Positions 46,341-55,240 of a DNA stretch of 64,000 nucleotides are shown here, in pieces; position 1 is the first letter of the stretch; each line of letters begins with the position of its first letter. The DNA comes from Peribacillus frigoritolerans (GTDB taxonomy: Bacteria > Bacillota > Bacilli > Bacillales > Bacillaceae). The stretch is from positions 1,178,001 to 1,242,000 of the forward strand of contig NZ_SMZY01000002.1 in assembly GCF_004358755.1 (NCBI RefSeq), given 5' to 3'. The translations under genes and the position numbers were made by a program. The notes below the pieces were generated by a model. The model ran no database searches. It was not told the DNA's origin and saw only the letters and a list, made by a program, of their open reading frames with translations.

Positions 46341-47168
46341 CTACTTGATTGAGCCTGAAGCAATGCCCTTGATAATGTGCTTTTGCAAGAATAAGAAGAA
46401 GATTACTACCGGTGTAATACCGAGCACTAAAGCTGCTAGACCCATATCCCACTGCTTCGTATATTGAGCAAAGAATGAGCTTGCTGCAAGCGGGATCGTC
46501 CGCAGCTCTGCATCCTGAAGCACAAGCAATGGAAGCAGATAATCATTCCAGATCCATAGCGTGTTCAAAATAACGACTGTAACAGTAATCGGTTTTAGAA
46601 GAGGGAAAACGATTCTCCAAAACACTCCGAACTCGCTGCACCCGTCAATTTTCGCTGATTCTTCAATCTCCACAGGGACTGTTTTCACGAAGCCGTGATA
46701 TAAGAACAGCGACAGCGGAACACCAAATCCAAAATACATAATGATTAAGCCAGGAATACTATTTGTGATTCCGAGCGTGCCGCCAAGCTTCATAAGCGGA
46801 ATCATGACCGTCTGGAATGGGATGACCATGGCAGCGACGAAAAGAATGAATAATATCTTGCTGAACTTCCCTGGCGTGCGGACCATTTTCCACGCAGCCA
46901 TCGAGCTGATGATAACTAAACCAATATTACTGAACACGGTAATCACAAAGGAGTTCCAGAAAGCGCGCGGGAAGTTAATGATCTCCCACACCTTGGCATA
47001 GTTAGAAAACATGAATTCCTTCGGCCAAGCTGCTGCATCAATGAGGATTGCTGCAAACGGCTTGACTGAGTTGACCAGCACGAAGTAAAACGGGATAAGG
47101 AAAATGAGCGCGACGGCAATCGCTATCAGCTCTAATATAAACGTTCTGCTTGTATACCGGCTGCCCAT
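46341..47168 (-). CDS. carbohydrate ABC transporter permease, MalG type
   Basis: 275 residues, six membrane helices, EAA loop IEESAKIDGCSEFGVFWRIV. Overlaps the upstream permease gene by one base. No ATPase gene in the operon; a shared MsmX-like ATPase is expected. Confidence 0.93.
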   Translation of the reverse strand: MGSRYTSRTFILELIAIAVALIFLIPFYFVLVNSVKPFAAILIDAAAWPKEFMFSNYAKVWEIINFPRAFWNSFVITVFSNIGLVIISSMAAWKMVRTPGKFSKILFILFVAAMVIPFQTVMIPLMKLGGTLGITNSIPGLIIMYFGFGVPLSLFLYHGFVKTVPVEIEESAKIDGCSEFGVFWRIVFPLLKPITVTVVILNTLWIWNDYLLPLLVLQDAELRTIPLAASSFFAQYTKQWDMGLAALVLGITPVVIFFLFLQKHIIKGIASGSIK

Positions 47169-48121
47169 TATGCCTCAACCTCCCTCTTCTTCGTCATCAT
47201 AACCTGAACTGTAGTAAAGATTGCCACTACTACAAAGAACAGAATGGACTTCGCTGTACCTAATCCATAACGATTGTTCTGGAAGGCTTCCTGATAAATA
47301 TTAATCGCTACAGACTGTGTTGAATTAAATGGCCCTCCGCCTGTAAGGGAAATATTCAGATCAAAGATCTTGAATGCCATCGAAATCGTTAAGAACAGAC
47401 AAATCGTAAATGCCGGTAAAATTAACGGAATAATGATTTTTGTTAAAAGTGTAAAGCTTGATGCTCCATCCATTTTCGCAGCCTCGAGCAATGAATTATC
47501 TACTCCTTGTAGCGCTGCAATATAGATGACCATCATATAACCGCTGGTCTGCCATGCAAACACGATGACAATCCCCCAGAACGCTGTCGTTTCATCCCCA
47601 AGCCAAGGCATTTTGAAAAATTCGATGCCCGTCATGTTCCCGATCGAAGCAAACCCTTTTACAAAAATGAACTGCCAGATAAACCCGAGCAGCAATCCGC
47701 CGATAACATTAGGAATAAAAAACACGGTCCGCAATATGTTCTTGGTTTTAAGCGCAGCATTTAAAATCAATGCAAACGCAAAACCTATTAAGTTACTAAT
47801 AATAACAGCCGCAAACATAAATTTCGTCGTAAACATAAAGGAATTAAAAAAGGCCGGATCGTTCGTAAAGATCTTCTTATAATTCTCAATCCCAACCCAC
47901 TCAACAGCCGAGCTGACTCCATTCCATGAAGTAAATGAATAATAAAGACCCATTAAGAACGGAAAAATCTGAATAACCAAGAAAAATAAAAGTGCCGGTC
48001 CAACAAAGGCAGCGTATGTTAGTAAGCTCTTAAACTTAAATTTCTTTTTTGGTACTGCCTCCAAATGAGATTTCGTGCTTACCGGATTCGTTTGAATTTT
48101 CGTTTCCAACCGTATCACCAC
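47168..48121 (-). CDS. carbohydrate ABC transporter permease, MalF type
   Basis: 317 residues, six membrane helices after a charged N-terminal tail of about 30 residues. EAA loop LEAAKMDGASSFTLLTKIII. The start is uncertain: GTG at 48121, or TTG at 48109, which is better spaced from GGGGTGG. First gene of the operon, with cre sites just upstream. Confidence 0.91.
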   Translation of the reverse strand: MVIRLETKIQTNPVSTKSHLEAVPKKKFKFKSLLTYAAFVGPALLFFLVIQIFPFLMGLYYSFTSWNGVSSAVEWVGIENYKKIFTNDPAFFNSFMFTTKFMFAAVIISNLIGFAFALILNAALKTKNILRTVFFIPNVIGGLLLGFIWQFIFVKGFASIGNMTGIEFFKMPWLGDETTAFWGIVIVFAWQTSGYMMVIYIAALQGVDNSLLEAAKMDGASSFTLLTKIIIPLILPAFTICLFLTISMAFKIFDLNISLTGGGPFNSTQSVAINIYQEAFQNNRYGLGTAKSILFFVVVAIFTTVQVMMTKKREVEA

Positions 48122-48129
48122 CCCTTTTA

Positions 48130-48144
48130 TTGTAATCGCTTTCT
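48130..48144. promoter_or_regulatory. cre site of the second ABC operon
   Basis: TTGTAATCGCTTTCT matches the CcpA consensus WTGNAANCGNWNNCW at every position, 9 bases before the operon start. Indicates catabolite repression. Confidence 0.7.
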
Positions 48145-48153
48145 TTTATTATA

Positions 48154-48168
48154 ATGGTAGCGCTTACT
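48154..48168. promoter_or_regulatory. second cre-like site
   Basis: ATGGTAGCGCTTACT, one mismatch to the cre consensus and nearly palindromic, 10 bases from the first site. Confidence 0.5.
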
Positions 48169-48246
48169 TATATAGGGAGACTAAATTGACTAAGAAGGTG
48201 CACTATTTTGACTAGATTCTGGTACAAAATCTTGTCCTATTGGAAA

Positions 48247-48270
48247 AAGACCGCTTTGGCGGTCTTTGGA
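48247..48270. terminator. hairpin with T-run on the minus strand
   Basis: AAGACCG/CGGTCTT stem with an AAAAA flank that reads as T5 on the minus strand. It could stop antisense read-through into the sugar operon. The rest of 48122-48428 holds the cre sites and an 11-bp inverted repeat (ATCCTCTATTA at 48311, TAATAGAGGAT at 48378). Confidence 0.55.
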
Positions 48271-48428
48271 ATCTTATAAAATAGAAAAAGCTTTAAATCG
48301 GTTATAGGTAATCCTCTATTAGTTCTCTAATATAATCACACATTTTTATTTTGTTTATTAATTGTCCAAGAGATTTTAATAGAGGATCATAAATTATAAT
48401 ATATTTTTATGAAAGGGGGTACATCAAT

Positions 48429-48674
48429 ATGCCTACAAGGCAAGCAGAGGCTCTTCTAAAAGTTTCTCAGATCAGAGCAACTCGTGCACAAAGAGAACTT
48501 TTAGTCGCTGAACAGCTTATTGAAAGAGCTAGAGCAGCAGATCCTACTTTAACTAACAATGCGGATGTAGCATTTGCATTAGATACGTTAAGAGAGGCGA
48601 GACTTGTACAAATTGAAGCTGGAAAATCAGCAGTTCAAGCTGTAATAGATGAGGAAGAACCTCAAGAGAGCTAA
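48429..48674 (+). CDS. small helical protein, 81 residues
   Basis: Ala/Arg/Glu-rich, predicted almost wholly helical, no membrane segment. AAAGGGGG precedes the ATG at good spacing and a terminator follows, so it is a likely real gene. Its leader carries an 11-bp inverted repeat. I do not recognise the family; the pattern could suit a small coiled-coil or spore-associated protein. Confidence 0.72.
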   Translation: MPTRQAEALLKVSQIRATRAQRELLVAEQLIERARAADPTLTNNADVAFALDTLREARLVQIEAGKSAVQAVIDEEEPQES

Positions 48675-48712
48675 CTAACACTTCAAGAATTCAAGAAATG
48701 AAATAAAATAGT

Positions 48713-48751
48713 TAGGCGGTAGGGTATCTAATAGTTGCCCTGCCTTTTTAT
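48713..48751 (+). terminator. terminator of the 81-residue gene
   Basis: AGGC..GTAGGG pairs with CCCTGCCT and is followed by T5. Confidence 0.7.
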
Positions 48752-48818
48752 TGCCGTTTCTCTCATTTCTACTAGCATTCATTTTAGAATTGCACTTTAA
48801 TCTAGTATTTTCACTTTT

Positions 48819-49334
48819 TTATTGATTTACAATTTCAAAATGCTTCTCGATAAATTCTCGTTCCTGTTCAACACTTAATATGCCAGTAGCTTTTCCAATA
48901 TTTCCATTTTGCATTTCCCAAATAGCATTGTGATCTTCGTCAACCATTGAAAAATCATTCTTAGACCAACGACTAAGTATGTCATAATACACATTTGCAT
49001 GTTTGTATACATTAATGTTGCTCTCAACAACAGCTGTCAAACGTTCTACACGTTCAGCTGTCAAAGGAATGAACCCCCATTTATCTTTAGCTCTTATTTT
49101 CTGATGAGACATGCCATGTATGGCGTCTTGTACAGATATTTCACTCAAATTCATAGGAAATTCTTCTTCAATTGTTTTTGTTCTGACCTCATCAATTTCA
49201 ATTATTTTTCCGCCTTTGGGGCCATTGCTCTCTTCAACTTCCACAGAATCTTTTCCAGAAAAATCAAAAGCATAAAAAGAGATGGCAATACAGACAAACA
49301 ATGAACCGATCGTTATTAATATAGTTTTCTTCAT
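48819..49334 (-). CDS. membrane-anchored protein, DUF6241-like
   Basis: 171 residues: one N-terminal membrane helix (about 4-23), a charged linker, then a domain with AIHGMSHQKIRAKDKWGFIP that I associate with the DUF6241 family of Bacillus. Function unknown. The start follows the stop of a preceding open frame directly (TAAATG). Confidence 0.75.
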   Translation of the reverse strand: MKKTILITIGSLFVCIAISFYAFDFSGKDSVEVEESNGPKGGKIIEIDEVRTKTIEEEFPMNLSEISVQDAIHGMSHQKIRAKDKWGFIPLTAERVERLTAVVESNINVYKHANVYYDILSRWSKNDFSMVDEDHNAIWEMQNGNIGKATGILSVEQEREFIEKHFEIVNQ

Positions 49335-49565
49335 TTAAAAACACACTTCTCTCTTAAATTTGTTCGTATATATTGTTAAACCAGTCCATAATAGACCCAT
49401 AATTAGACCATTTAGCCTATATCCACTTATGTAAGTGTTGTTCAATTTCTCATAAAAAGCAACAAATTTATCGCTGCCTTTATTGATAGAAATATGATTT
49501 ATACAATTTTTAATGCCCCAGTAAGATAATCCTTGAATTTTTGAAACTAAAAAAGCTTCACACAT
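49335..49565 (-). CDS. doubtful 76-codon open frame
   Basis: Reads into the DUF6241-like gene with no gap, which hints at coupling. However, its first ten codons lie inside the old tRNA-Leu terminator hairpin and no ribosome site is seen there. An internal start would leave a very short hydrophobic peptide. Low confidence. Confidence 0.3.
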   Translation of the reverse strand: MCEAFLVSKIQGLSYWGIKNCINHISINKGSDKFVAFYEKLNNTYISGYRLNGLIMGLLWTGLTIYTNKFKREVCF

Positions 49566-49582
49566 ATTTGTGTGAAGCTTCG
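49551..49582 (-). terminator. original tRNA-Leu terminator, now separated from the tRNA
   Basis: Perfect 11-bp stem AAGCTTCACAC/GTGTGAAGCTT with T6 on the minus strand, about 30 bases past the left att copy. It should have ended the tRNA transcript before the element inserted. Confidence 0.8.
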
Positions 49583-49608
49583 TTACAAAAACGTTTTATG
49601 CTGTTCAG

Positions 49609-49662
49609 TGATACCGGTGGTCGGGGTCGAACCGACACTCCAGAGGAACACGATTTTGAGTC
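49609..49662. other. left attachment site (displaced tRNA-Leu 3' half)
   Basis: 54 bases identical to 63871-63924, ending in the anticodon stem-loop region. Contains the T-loop and acceptor 3' strand of tRNA-Leu but no 5' half. Confidence 0.95.
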
Positions 49663-49730
49663 CCAATCTGAACGGTAATCTATATATTCTCAATCATATC
49701 AATGATTAGTTGAATTTAGGTGTTTTTTAA

Positions 49731-49767
49731 AGAACACGATTATGAACTATTATGCCTCTGTTCATAA
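49731..49767. other. possible integrase arm site and dyad inside the left end
   Basis: GAACACGATTATGAAC resembles the att core GAACACGATTTTGAG. It overlaps an 8-bp perfect inverted repeat (TTATGAAC/GTTCATAA). Similar core-like copies occur inside the right end. Confidence 0.45.
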
Positions 49768-49784
49768 GTTCAGTCAAGTCAAGA

Positions 49785-50183
49785 TTACCTTGTATGTTTA
49801 TTGAAAATTGCTTGTCCTAACTTTTTGTATTTCTTAATTAGCTGATGTTCATACTGTCTTGCTGCTTCTTCTTGATCATATTCAGCAACAATTTTATAAG
49901 TAATCATTCCATCTTGCATAAGCTGCTTATGTTCTGCGTTTCTTCTATTAGTATATCTTCTACAACGATACCACACACCACTTCCCACATACACAACTTC
50001 TTCACCTAACCAATGCTCATAAACAATAAAATTATTTACTTTTCTGAGCGAGTTTGGATTCAGATCAAACTTCTTAATAAGTTGAATTATCTTTTGAAAA
50101 GAAGTTTCGTAAATTACAGCAATATCTTGGTTTGTCATCTTATCTATTAAATGTCTTTTTAGCTGTTCTTTTGTTGGCAACAA
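49785..50183 (-). CDS. HTH plus GIY-YIG nuclease-like protein
   Basis: 132 residues, TTG start with GGAGGGG upstream. Residues 1-45 look like a helix-turn-helix (MTNQDIAVIYETSFQKIIQLI). The rest matches a GIY-YIG fold: VYVGSG, Arg in WYRCRR, RNAEHKQLM, Glu in YEHQLIKKY and a terminal Asn in FNKH. It could be a homing-type endonuclease, or an accessory nuclease of the upstream ABC-3C operon, from which it is 89 bases away on the same strand. Confidence 0.75.
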   Translation of the reverse strand: MLPTKEQLKRHLIDKMTNQDIAVIYETSFQKIIQLIKKFDLNPNSLRKVNNFIVYEHWLGEEVVYVGSGVWYRCRRYTNRRNAEHKQLMQDGMITYKIVAEYDQEEAARQYEHQLIKKYKKLGQAIFNKHTR

Positions 50184-50272
50184 AAAATCCCCTCCAATAT
50201 CTTTATATCGAAGGGAATCGATTTGTAAATAAAATTGATATTTTATGCTTTATTAAAATAGTTTAATTTATT

Positions 50273-52198
50273 TTAAAGGTGTTCAACATCATCAATTAAG
50301 CCATAAGGTAGTTCATTAGTCCCTTTCCCATCAAATTTTACGATTAAATCATCTTCACTTAAAAAGTCAGGATTACCGTTAGTAATAACAATTAATTGAA
50401 TATCCTCTACAGGATTTTCAGTTTTAGCTGGATCGTTTTTATCCTTTAGCGAAGTAAAATATTTTATTATTGAATTAAATATTTCTTCGTCTTTAAATTC
50501 ATCATCGATTTTAGAATCTGCTCCCAGGTTTTTCCGTGGAGAATCAATTATTAATAGACCTAAGTGATTTTTATTTTTGAGCTTTAATAAAGCAATAGAA
50601 AGAAAATAGGCCATGGTAGTCATTGTAATTGCTCCACCACTTCCTAATTCATCATACTTTACTCCCCTAACATAAGGTAAGTAATTTGACTCTCTTATAA
50701 ACGCATTACTAAGTTTTGGAAACGAAAATTCCTCTAATATTTCAAAAAATAATTCAGAAAGGTTTTGTATTACATCTTTTTTTGTTATTTTCTCTTTTTC
50801 TAATGAATCAATTCTTTTTATTAATTTATCACGTAACTTCTCTTCTTCAAGAATATCTTGAGTAATCTTGGAAAATTGATTAACCACACTTAAATTTTTT
50901 TCTAATTGATCAAGACTGTTATTGATTTTTCCAATTTCATAGTTAATATGTTGAATTTGTTCAATGTATGGACTTATATAATGATTTATTAAGTGATCTA
51001 ACTCACGTTGTTTTACATGCAACTCGTCTTTAGATAATTTTCTCTCTTCTTGAACCTGTATTAAAATTCCTCTTTGTTGATCCATAAATATAATTAAGTT
51101 ATTAAGCTTTCTTTTTAATCGAAGAAGTTCACTTTTAAAAACTTTCGTCTCTTCTGTTGAGAGATCTTTAAATTCACTTCCACATAATGTACATCCACTT
51201 TTGGGACTTATGGGGTTTAAACAAGAAGGACATGAATCAAAAGTGTAACTATTTAGGATTAGTGATCCTTCTAAAATAAATTCAATCTTTTGAATTTCAT
51301 TAGAATATTGATTTCTTAATAAAAGCAATTTATCTATGTGCTTTTCTTTATCTAAAATAACAGTATCAAAATTACTAATCTTTTCTTTTAGACTACTAAT
51401 ATCCCCTTCTAGCCCCATCGTAAGACTTTCGTCGTATTTTCCCGAAGCTTTTATTTCTCTAAGTTTATTGGTCTCAGTTGAGAGTATTTTTCTAAGTCTC
51501 TCTTTTTCCTCTTGAAAAGTTTTATCATTAAGCATATTCATTTCTTTTAAAAATTCATACACACCAACTCTTTTATTGTTCAAAAACTCAATAAGTTTCA
51601 ATTTCTCTTTCAATTGCTGTTTTAAATCACCTAACAATTCGTTATATATATTAAATATTATTTCAAATGTAGGCTTTCTTTTTAAATTTGAGCCTGAGGT
51701 TCTTTCCATCAGTAAATTTTCAGAATCGATTATAGACTGTTTAACATAAGAATATTTAAATAAATCTCTAAAACTAAAACTCTGATTAGCTACGATTATA
51801 TCTGGTAGTCCAATTTCATTTAATAAAAATGCTGATAGTGACTGCTTATTAGCTGGGGAATCAATCTCTAGTAAATCAAAATTCTTTTCGAAATCTGCTC
51901 CTTCTTCATTCCATCGAAATAATTTAACTGGCCTATTGAAATCAAACAGGGGGCGGACAATCTTGAATTTCTTTTCTCCAATCCAAAAGTCCAACTGCAC
52001 ATCCTTACAACTTTTTCCTATTTCTATGTACGCTTTATGCTTTTCACTTCCAAAAGCATAATTAATCATCTCTGCAATAGAGGATTTACCAGTTGACATT
52101 GGACCTGAAATAAAATTTAGACCCTTTTTGAATAGTACTTCATAATTTTTCCGAAATCCAATTAATATTAATTTTTCTAAGAATATCTTTTTACTCAT
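50273..52198 (-). CDS. Rad50-like ABC ATPase of an ABC-three-component system
   Basis: 641 residues. Walker A GPMSTGKSS at 32-40, then long coiled coils on each side of a zinc-hook-like region (CPSC and CTLCG, about 320-337). The C-terminal head has the ELGSGGAIT signature-like loop and Walker B LLIIDSPRKNLG near 550. This is the SMC/Rad50/RecN-type ATPase plan. As in ABC-3C systems, it is the last core gene after an effector and a small middle component. It overlaps the middle-component gene by 8 bases. The ATPase probably senses or remodels DNA or RNA and licenses the effectors. Confidence 0.88.
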   Translation of the reverse strand: MSKKIFLEKLILIGFRKNYEVLFKKGLNFISGPMSTGKSSIAEMINYAFGSEKHKAYIEIGKSCKDVQLDFWIGEKKFKIVRPLFDFNRPVKLFRWNEEGADFEKNFDLLEIDSPANKQSLSAFLLNEIGLPDIIVANQSFSFRDLFKYSYVKQSIIDSENLLMERTSGSNLKRKPTFEIIFNIYNELLGDLKQQLKEKLKLIEFLNNKRVGVYEFLKEMNMLNDKTFQEEKERLRKILSTETNKLREIKASGKYDESLTMGLEGDISSLKEKISNFDTVILDKEKHIDKLLLLRNQYSNEIQKIEFILEGSLILNSYTFDSCPSCLNPISPKSGCTLCGSEFKDLSTEETKVFKSELLRLKRKLNNLIIFMDQQRGILIQVQEERKLSKDELHVKQRELDHLINHYISPYIEQIQHINYEIGKINNSLDQLEKNLSVVNQFSKITQDILEEEKLRDKLIKRIDSLEKEKITKKDVIQNLSELFFEILEEFSFPKLSNAFIRESNYLPYVRGVKYDELGSGGAITMTTMAYFLSIALLKLKNKNHLGLLIIDSPRKNLGADSKIDDEFKDEEIFNSIIKYFTSLKDKNDPAKTENPVEDIQLIVITNGNPDFLSEDDLIVKFDGKGTNELPYGLIDDVEHL

Positions 52199-52670
52199 AA
52201 TTAACCATTCCCACTTTTTCGATAATCATACTTTCAACTTTAGTATCACTTAATTTAGTCAATTCTTTTTTTATATACATTGCAACACGGCCTAGCTCAA
52301 CTGCGTAGGAACTCTCCATCTTTTCTATAACATCTTTACCCATTTCATTAATTCTAAAGCAAAAATCGTTATCCACTATTTTTCTTTGAATTAATTTTTT
52401 ACTTAATAAGTACCTTAAATATAAGTTATATTCTTCCCTATCTGGCTGCCAGTGAAAGAAAGAATAAAATTCATTAAAATCCTTCTGATCCCCCTGAATT
52501 TCTTTATTTGGTAGCATGGTACGAGGAAACTTCATAAAAAAGTCATATAACATGATTCTATTTATATTCATTTTAAAAGATTTCTTTGAATCAAATTCAG
52601 ATATTAATATGAGTAATCTTGTTGAATTTAAAATTATATCTCTGTTGACTAAATTCAACTCTTCAATCAT
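52191..52670 (-). CDS. ABC-three-component middle component (MC)
   Basis: 159 residues from the ATG at 52670 (AGGAG 8 bases upstream). Mostly helical, wing-like C-terminal half (YLLSKKLIQRKIVDNDFCFR reads like a winged helix). Overlaps the protease gene on one side and the ATPase gene on the other. Small MC proteins of this size bridge effector and ATPase in ABC-3C operons; the call is chiefly from position and size. Confidence 0.7.
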   Translation of the reverse strand: MIEELNLVNRDIILNSTRLLILISEFDSKKSFKMNINRIMLYDFFMKFPRTMLPNKEIQGDQKDFNEFYSFFHWQPDREEYNLYLRYLLSKKLIQRKIVDNDFCFRINEMGKDVIEKMESSYAVELGRVAMYIKKELTKLSDTKVESMIIEKVGMVNYE

Positions 52671-53754
52671 TTTCTCCACTCCTTTCTAATAAGTGGTCTT
52701 TTAATCTAGTCTTATAATTTTTTACCCACCCAACCTTACATTCATCAGATAATTGATGAACAATTCCTTTTTTGGATATTAATGGGATATCAAGGCTAAT
52801 CTTAAGAGTTGTGTCATTTAAATTTTCAATTCTCTCGTAAACCTTTGTTAAAAGTTCGTTTCCATCCTTCTCATCTTTATATGGCCGATGTTGAGTTTTC
52901 CAAATACTCTTTACGTTTTCTTTTAACATAATAAAATCTTTAATCTCAGTAGAGATACCCCTGCTTTCTATAGCGCTTTTTGCTATTTCCGCATTAAAAA
53001 ATTCCTGCTGACAATCCTCGTGATCATAAATCTCTGCTGACTCAAGCTTTACAATAAACATAGATTCAGAGAAATCCAAATTTTCATCTAATTCGTAAAT
53101 TTCGTCCATACTAAAATCCAGTATAGGCTCATCAATTAGAATCTCTAATTGTATTAAAACATCTTCAATTCTTTGCACGCTAATAGAACCTAATGATACT
53201 ACCTTGCCGTTGGCTTTTGATTCAGTTAAAACAACTCCTACTAAATTCTTATTTACAAATAGTGGTGCCCCTGAAAGACCACTGAAATCTTCTATATTTG
53301 ATTCATAGTTTAAATCAATATCCCAGTCATATGGGCGAGTCATGTCACTTGTTACTCTTCTTAATACATTACTCTTTGTCCAATGACCCATTCCCCACTT
53401 AATCACTGGGTATCCAAAAGTTTCATATAAATTATCCTTTTGTACTTCGTAGTTACAGAATTTTAAATATAAATTACAATGAACAGGCTCATCCAGTTCT
53501 AAAACAGTAATAGGTGCATTTGGAATTTTGGAAACCTCAATAGGACTTGCCTTACGTTTAATTGGTTCATTATGGATATTTAAAAACTCTAGGTGGATTT
53601 CCTTTCCTCCTAAATAATACTCATCAACAGCGTGTCTGGCTGTAACTGCTCTATTAGGTGAAATAAGAAAAGCAGTGGCTTTGTCATTTTCTTCATCACC
53701 ACAAATCAACCTACCTATTGCTTTTTCATATGTAGAATCAACTTTGTTAATCAT
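52663..53754 (-). CDS. trypsin-like serine protease (ABC-3C effector)
   Basis: 363 residues from the ATG at 53754 (GAGGGG upstream). N-terminal trypsin fold (1-200): His41 in TARHAVDE, Asp88 in VLELDEPV and Ser161 in FSGLSGAPLF give an intact triad. A C-terminal domain of about 160 residues is likely the coupling part. No signal peptide, so it acts in the cytoplasm. It would cleave host or phage proteins when released by the ATPase; this is inference from the family. Confidence 0.87.
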   Translation of the reverse strand: MINKVDSTYEKAIGRLICGDEENDKATAFLISPNRAVTARHAVDEYYLGGKEIHLEFLNIHNEPIKRKASPIEVSKIPNAPITVLELDEPVHCNLYLKFCNYEVQKDNLYETFGYPVIKWGMGHWTKSNVLRRVTSDMTRPYDWDIDLNYESNIEDFSGLSGAPLFVNKNLVGVVLTESKANGKVVSLGSISVQRIEDVLIQLEILIDEPILDFSMDEIYELDENLDFSESMFIVKLESAEIYDHEDCQQEFFNAEIAKSAIESRGISTEIKDFIMLKENVKSIWKTQHRPYKDEKDGNELLTKVYERIENLNDTTLKISLDIPLISKKGIVHQLSDECKVGWVKNYKTRLKDHLLERSGEND

Positions 53755-53767
53755 TTTATTAGCCCCT

Positions 53768-54994
53768 CTATAAATCAATTACCTTAATTTGATATCCATC
53801 AGAAAATTCCAGAGAGAACTTGTATTCAGTTCTTAGCTCTTCGTTAGATAGAAGCTCATTATTAACAGGATAATTAAATATTATATGTCTCTCTATTCCT
53901 TTTCTAGAAATTATTCTAGCGATAGTTTCAGGGTTGGGGTGATTATTCTTTTCCCCATTTGTAGATATTAAATAAAAAGGAGAATCAATTAAACTTAGTA
54001 GGTCCGCACTAGTATTTCTATGACTACCGTGGTGTGAAACTTTTATTATGTCAAAAAAAGGATTGTAATTAAAATTATCCATTAAACTTTGTATTTCTTT
54101 ATGAATGCTTTTGGGATGGGAATCTGCTAAAAATAAAAGCTTTTTATCCTTATATTCAATGATAAAGGAAATAGAGGAACCATTGGCGGGAGAGTTATCA
54201 TGGCTCATTTTTTTACTTAAAAGTTGGTCGAGACTCATTTTTTTATCCTTATAAGATACATTTATGCTCTCATTATTTTGTTGAGAATCATTTTGAGAGA
54301 GTAAATAGAACTCATAAGCATCATCAAATAGTTTATTGTCTGTTAACTTAAAGTCATACTTTTTTTTCCTTAACTCCTTAAACCAGTATTTTTCTAATCT
54401 TTTCAAACTCTCTGAATTAGGAGATAACAAACGAAGGTTAATATCTTCGGTCAGTGAAACTAACCCTTTTTTATCACAATTTACTGCTTGACCATCATAC
54501 AAACTATTCCAATTGTACATTCCACTATATAGCAACGCCGCTAACGTGGATCCATCTTTTGCACTAATATCTTTATTCGGATCATTCTTTTTGCTTTGAG
54601 CAACACAACCCTGGCTAATTATTCCTGAAAGAATATCTTTTTCATTAGAACTAAGTTCCTCACCTTTTTGTTTTATTGAATTTAGATGTCTGTAACTATT
54701 ATGCCAGACCTCACTAATTGGAATAATTAAAGGGTTCTCAGCCGATCCGTTTTCTTTAAAAAGCTCTATAATACCTTCTATATGATCTGAATCTACATGT
54801 GTAACAATAACTAGACTTAATTCTTCACCATTTTCAGCCATACTTATTAGTTTAGGTTTTAAGTAATCATGATATGTTTCTGCAAAACCACCATCAATTA
54901 GAATATTTTTTTTTTCTTTTTTCCCTATACTTATTAAAAAGCAGTCCCCTTCTAAAGCTGGGTATGCCTCGATTCGAATATCAGACAAAATCAT
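53768..54994 (-). CDS. ComEC-like metallo-beta-lactamase-fold hydrolase (ABC-3C effector)
   Basis: 408 residues, GAGGAG before the ATG. MBL motifs: THVDSDHIEG at 65-74, Asp291 in FLADSHP and VSHHGSHRNTS near 319. The first metal motif is HxDxDH, not the usual HxHxDH. An insert of about 150 residues separates motif 2 from the later ones. No membrane helices, unlike full ComEC. First gene of the operon; likely a nuclease or phosphodiesterase effector beside the protease. Confidence 0.87.
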   Translation of the reverse strand: MILSDIRIEAYPALEGDCFLISIGKKEKKNILIDGGFAETYHDYLKPKLISMAENGEELSLVIVTHVDSDHIEGIIELFKENGSAENPLIIPISEVWHNSYRHLNSIKQKGEELSSNEKDILSGIISQGCVAQSKKNDPNKDISAKDGSTLAALLYSGMYNWNSLYDGQAVNCDKKGLVSLTEDINLRLLSPNSESLKRLEKYWFKELRKKKYDFKLTDNKLFDDAYEFYLLSQNDSQQNNESINVSYKDKKMSLDQLLSKKMSHDNSPANGSSISFIIEYKDKKLLFLADSHPKSIHKEIQSLMDNFNYNPFFDIIKVSHHGSHRNTSADLLSLIDSPFYLISTNGEKNNHPNPETIARIISRKGIERHIIFNYPVNNELLSNEELRTEYKFSLEFSDGYQIKVIDL

Positions 54995-55240
54995 GACTCC
55001 TCTATTTTTATACCAATTTTACCATAAATTTCATTTGTTTTTAAGAATACTATAAAAAGCAATTTCCTATTATAGTACGCTAGGTATACAATACATAGTC
55101 ACAATTTAATTTTATCTAGTTTTACGGGGTTTTAGCGTTTTGGTACCTGAAAAAACCGTTACCACCCACTGTTATTTACGAGCGTGTCATCGTTTTTTTT
55201 CGCGGAGGTAGGAGGTGTCGTTTTAGCCAATCTAAATTTT

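Noticed and set aside
46259-46363. N-terminal extension of the sugar-binding protein
   Set aside because: It would bury the lipoprotein signal peptide; the start at 46258 has AAGGAGG.
54995-55240. Remnant terminase or other gene between the 74-residue gene and the ABC-3C operon
   Set aside because: A 36-codon frame can be read, but it overlaps the neighbour out of frame and shows no recognisable motif.
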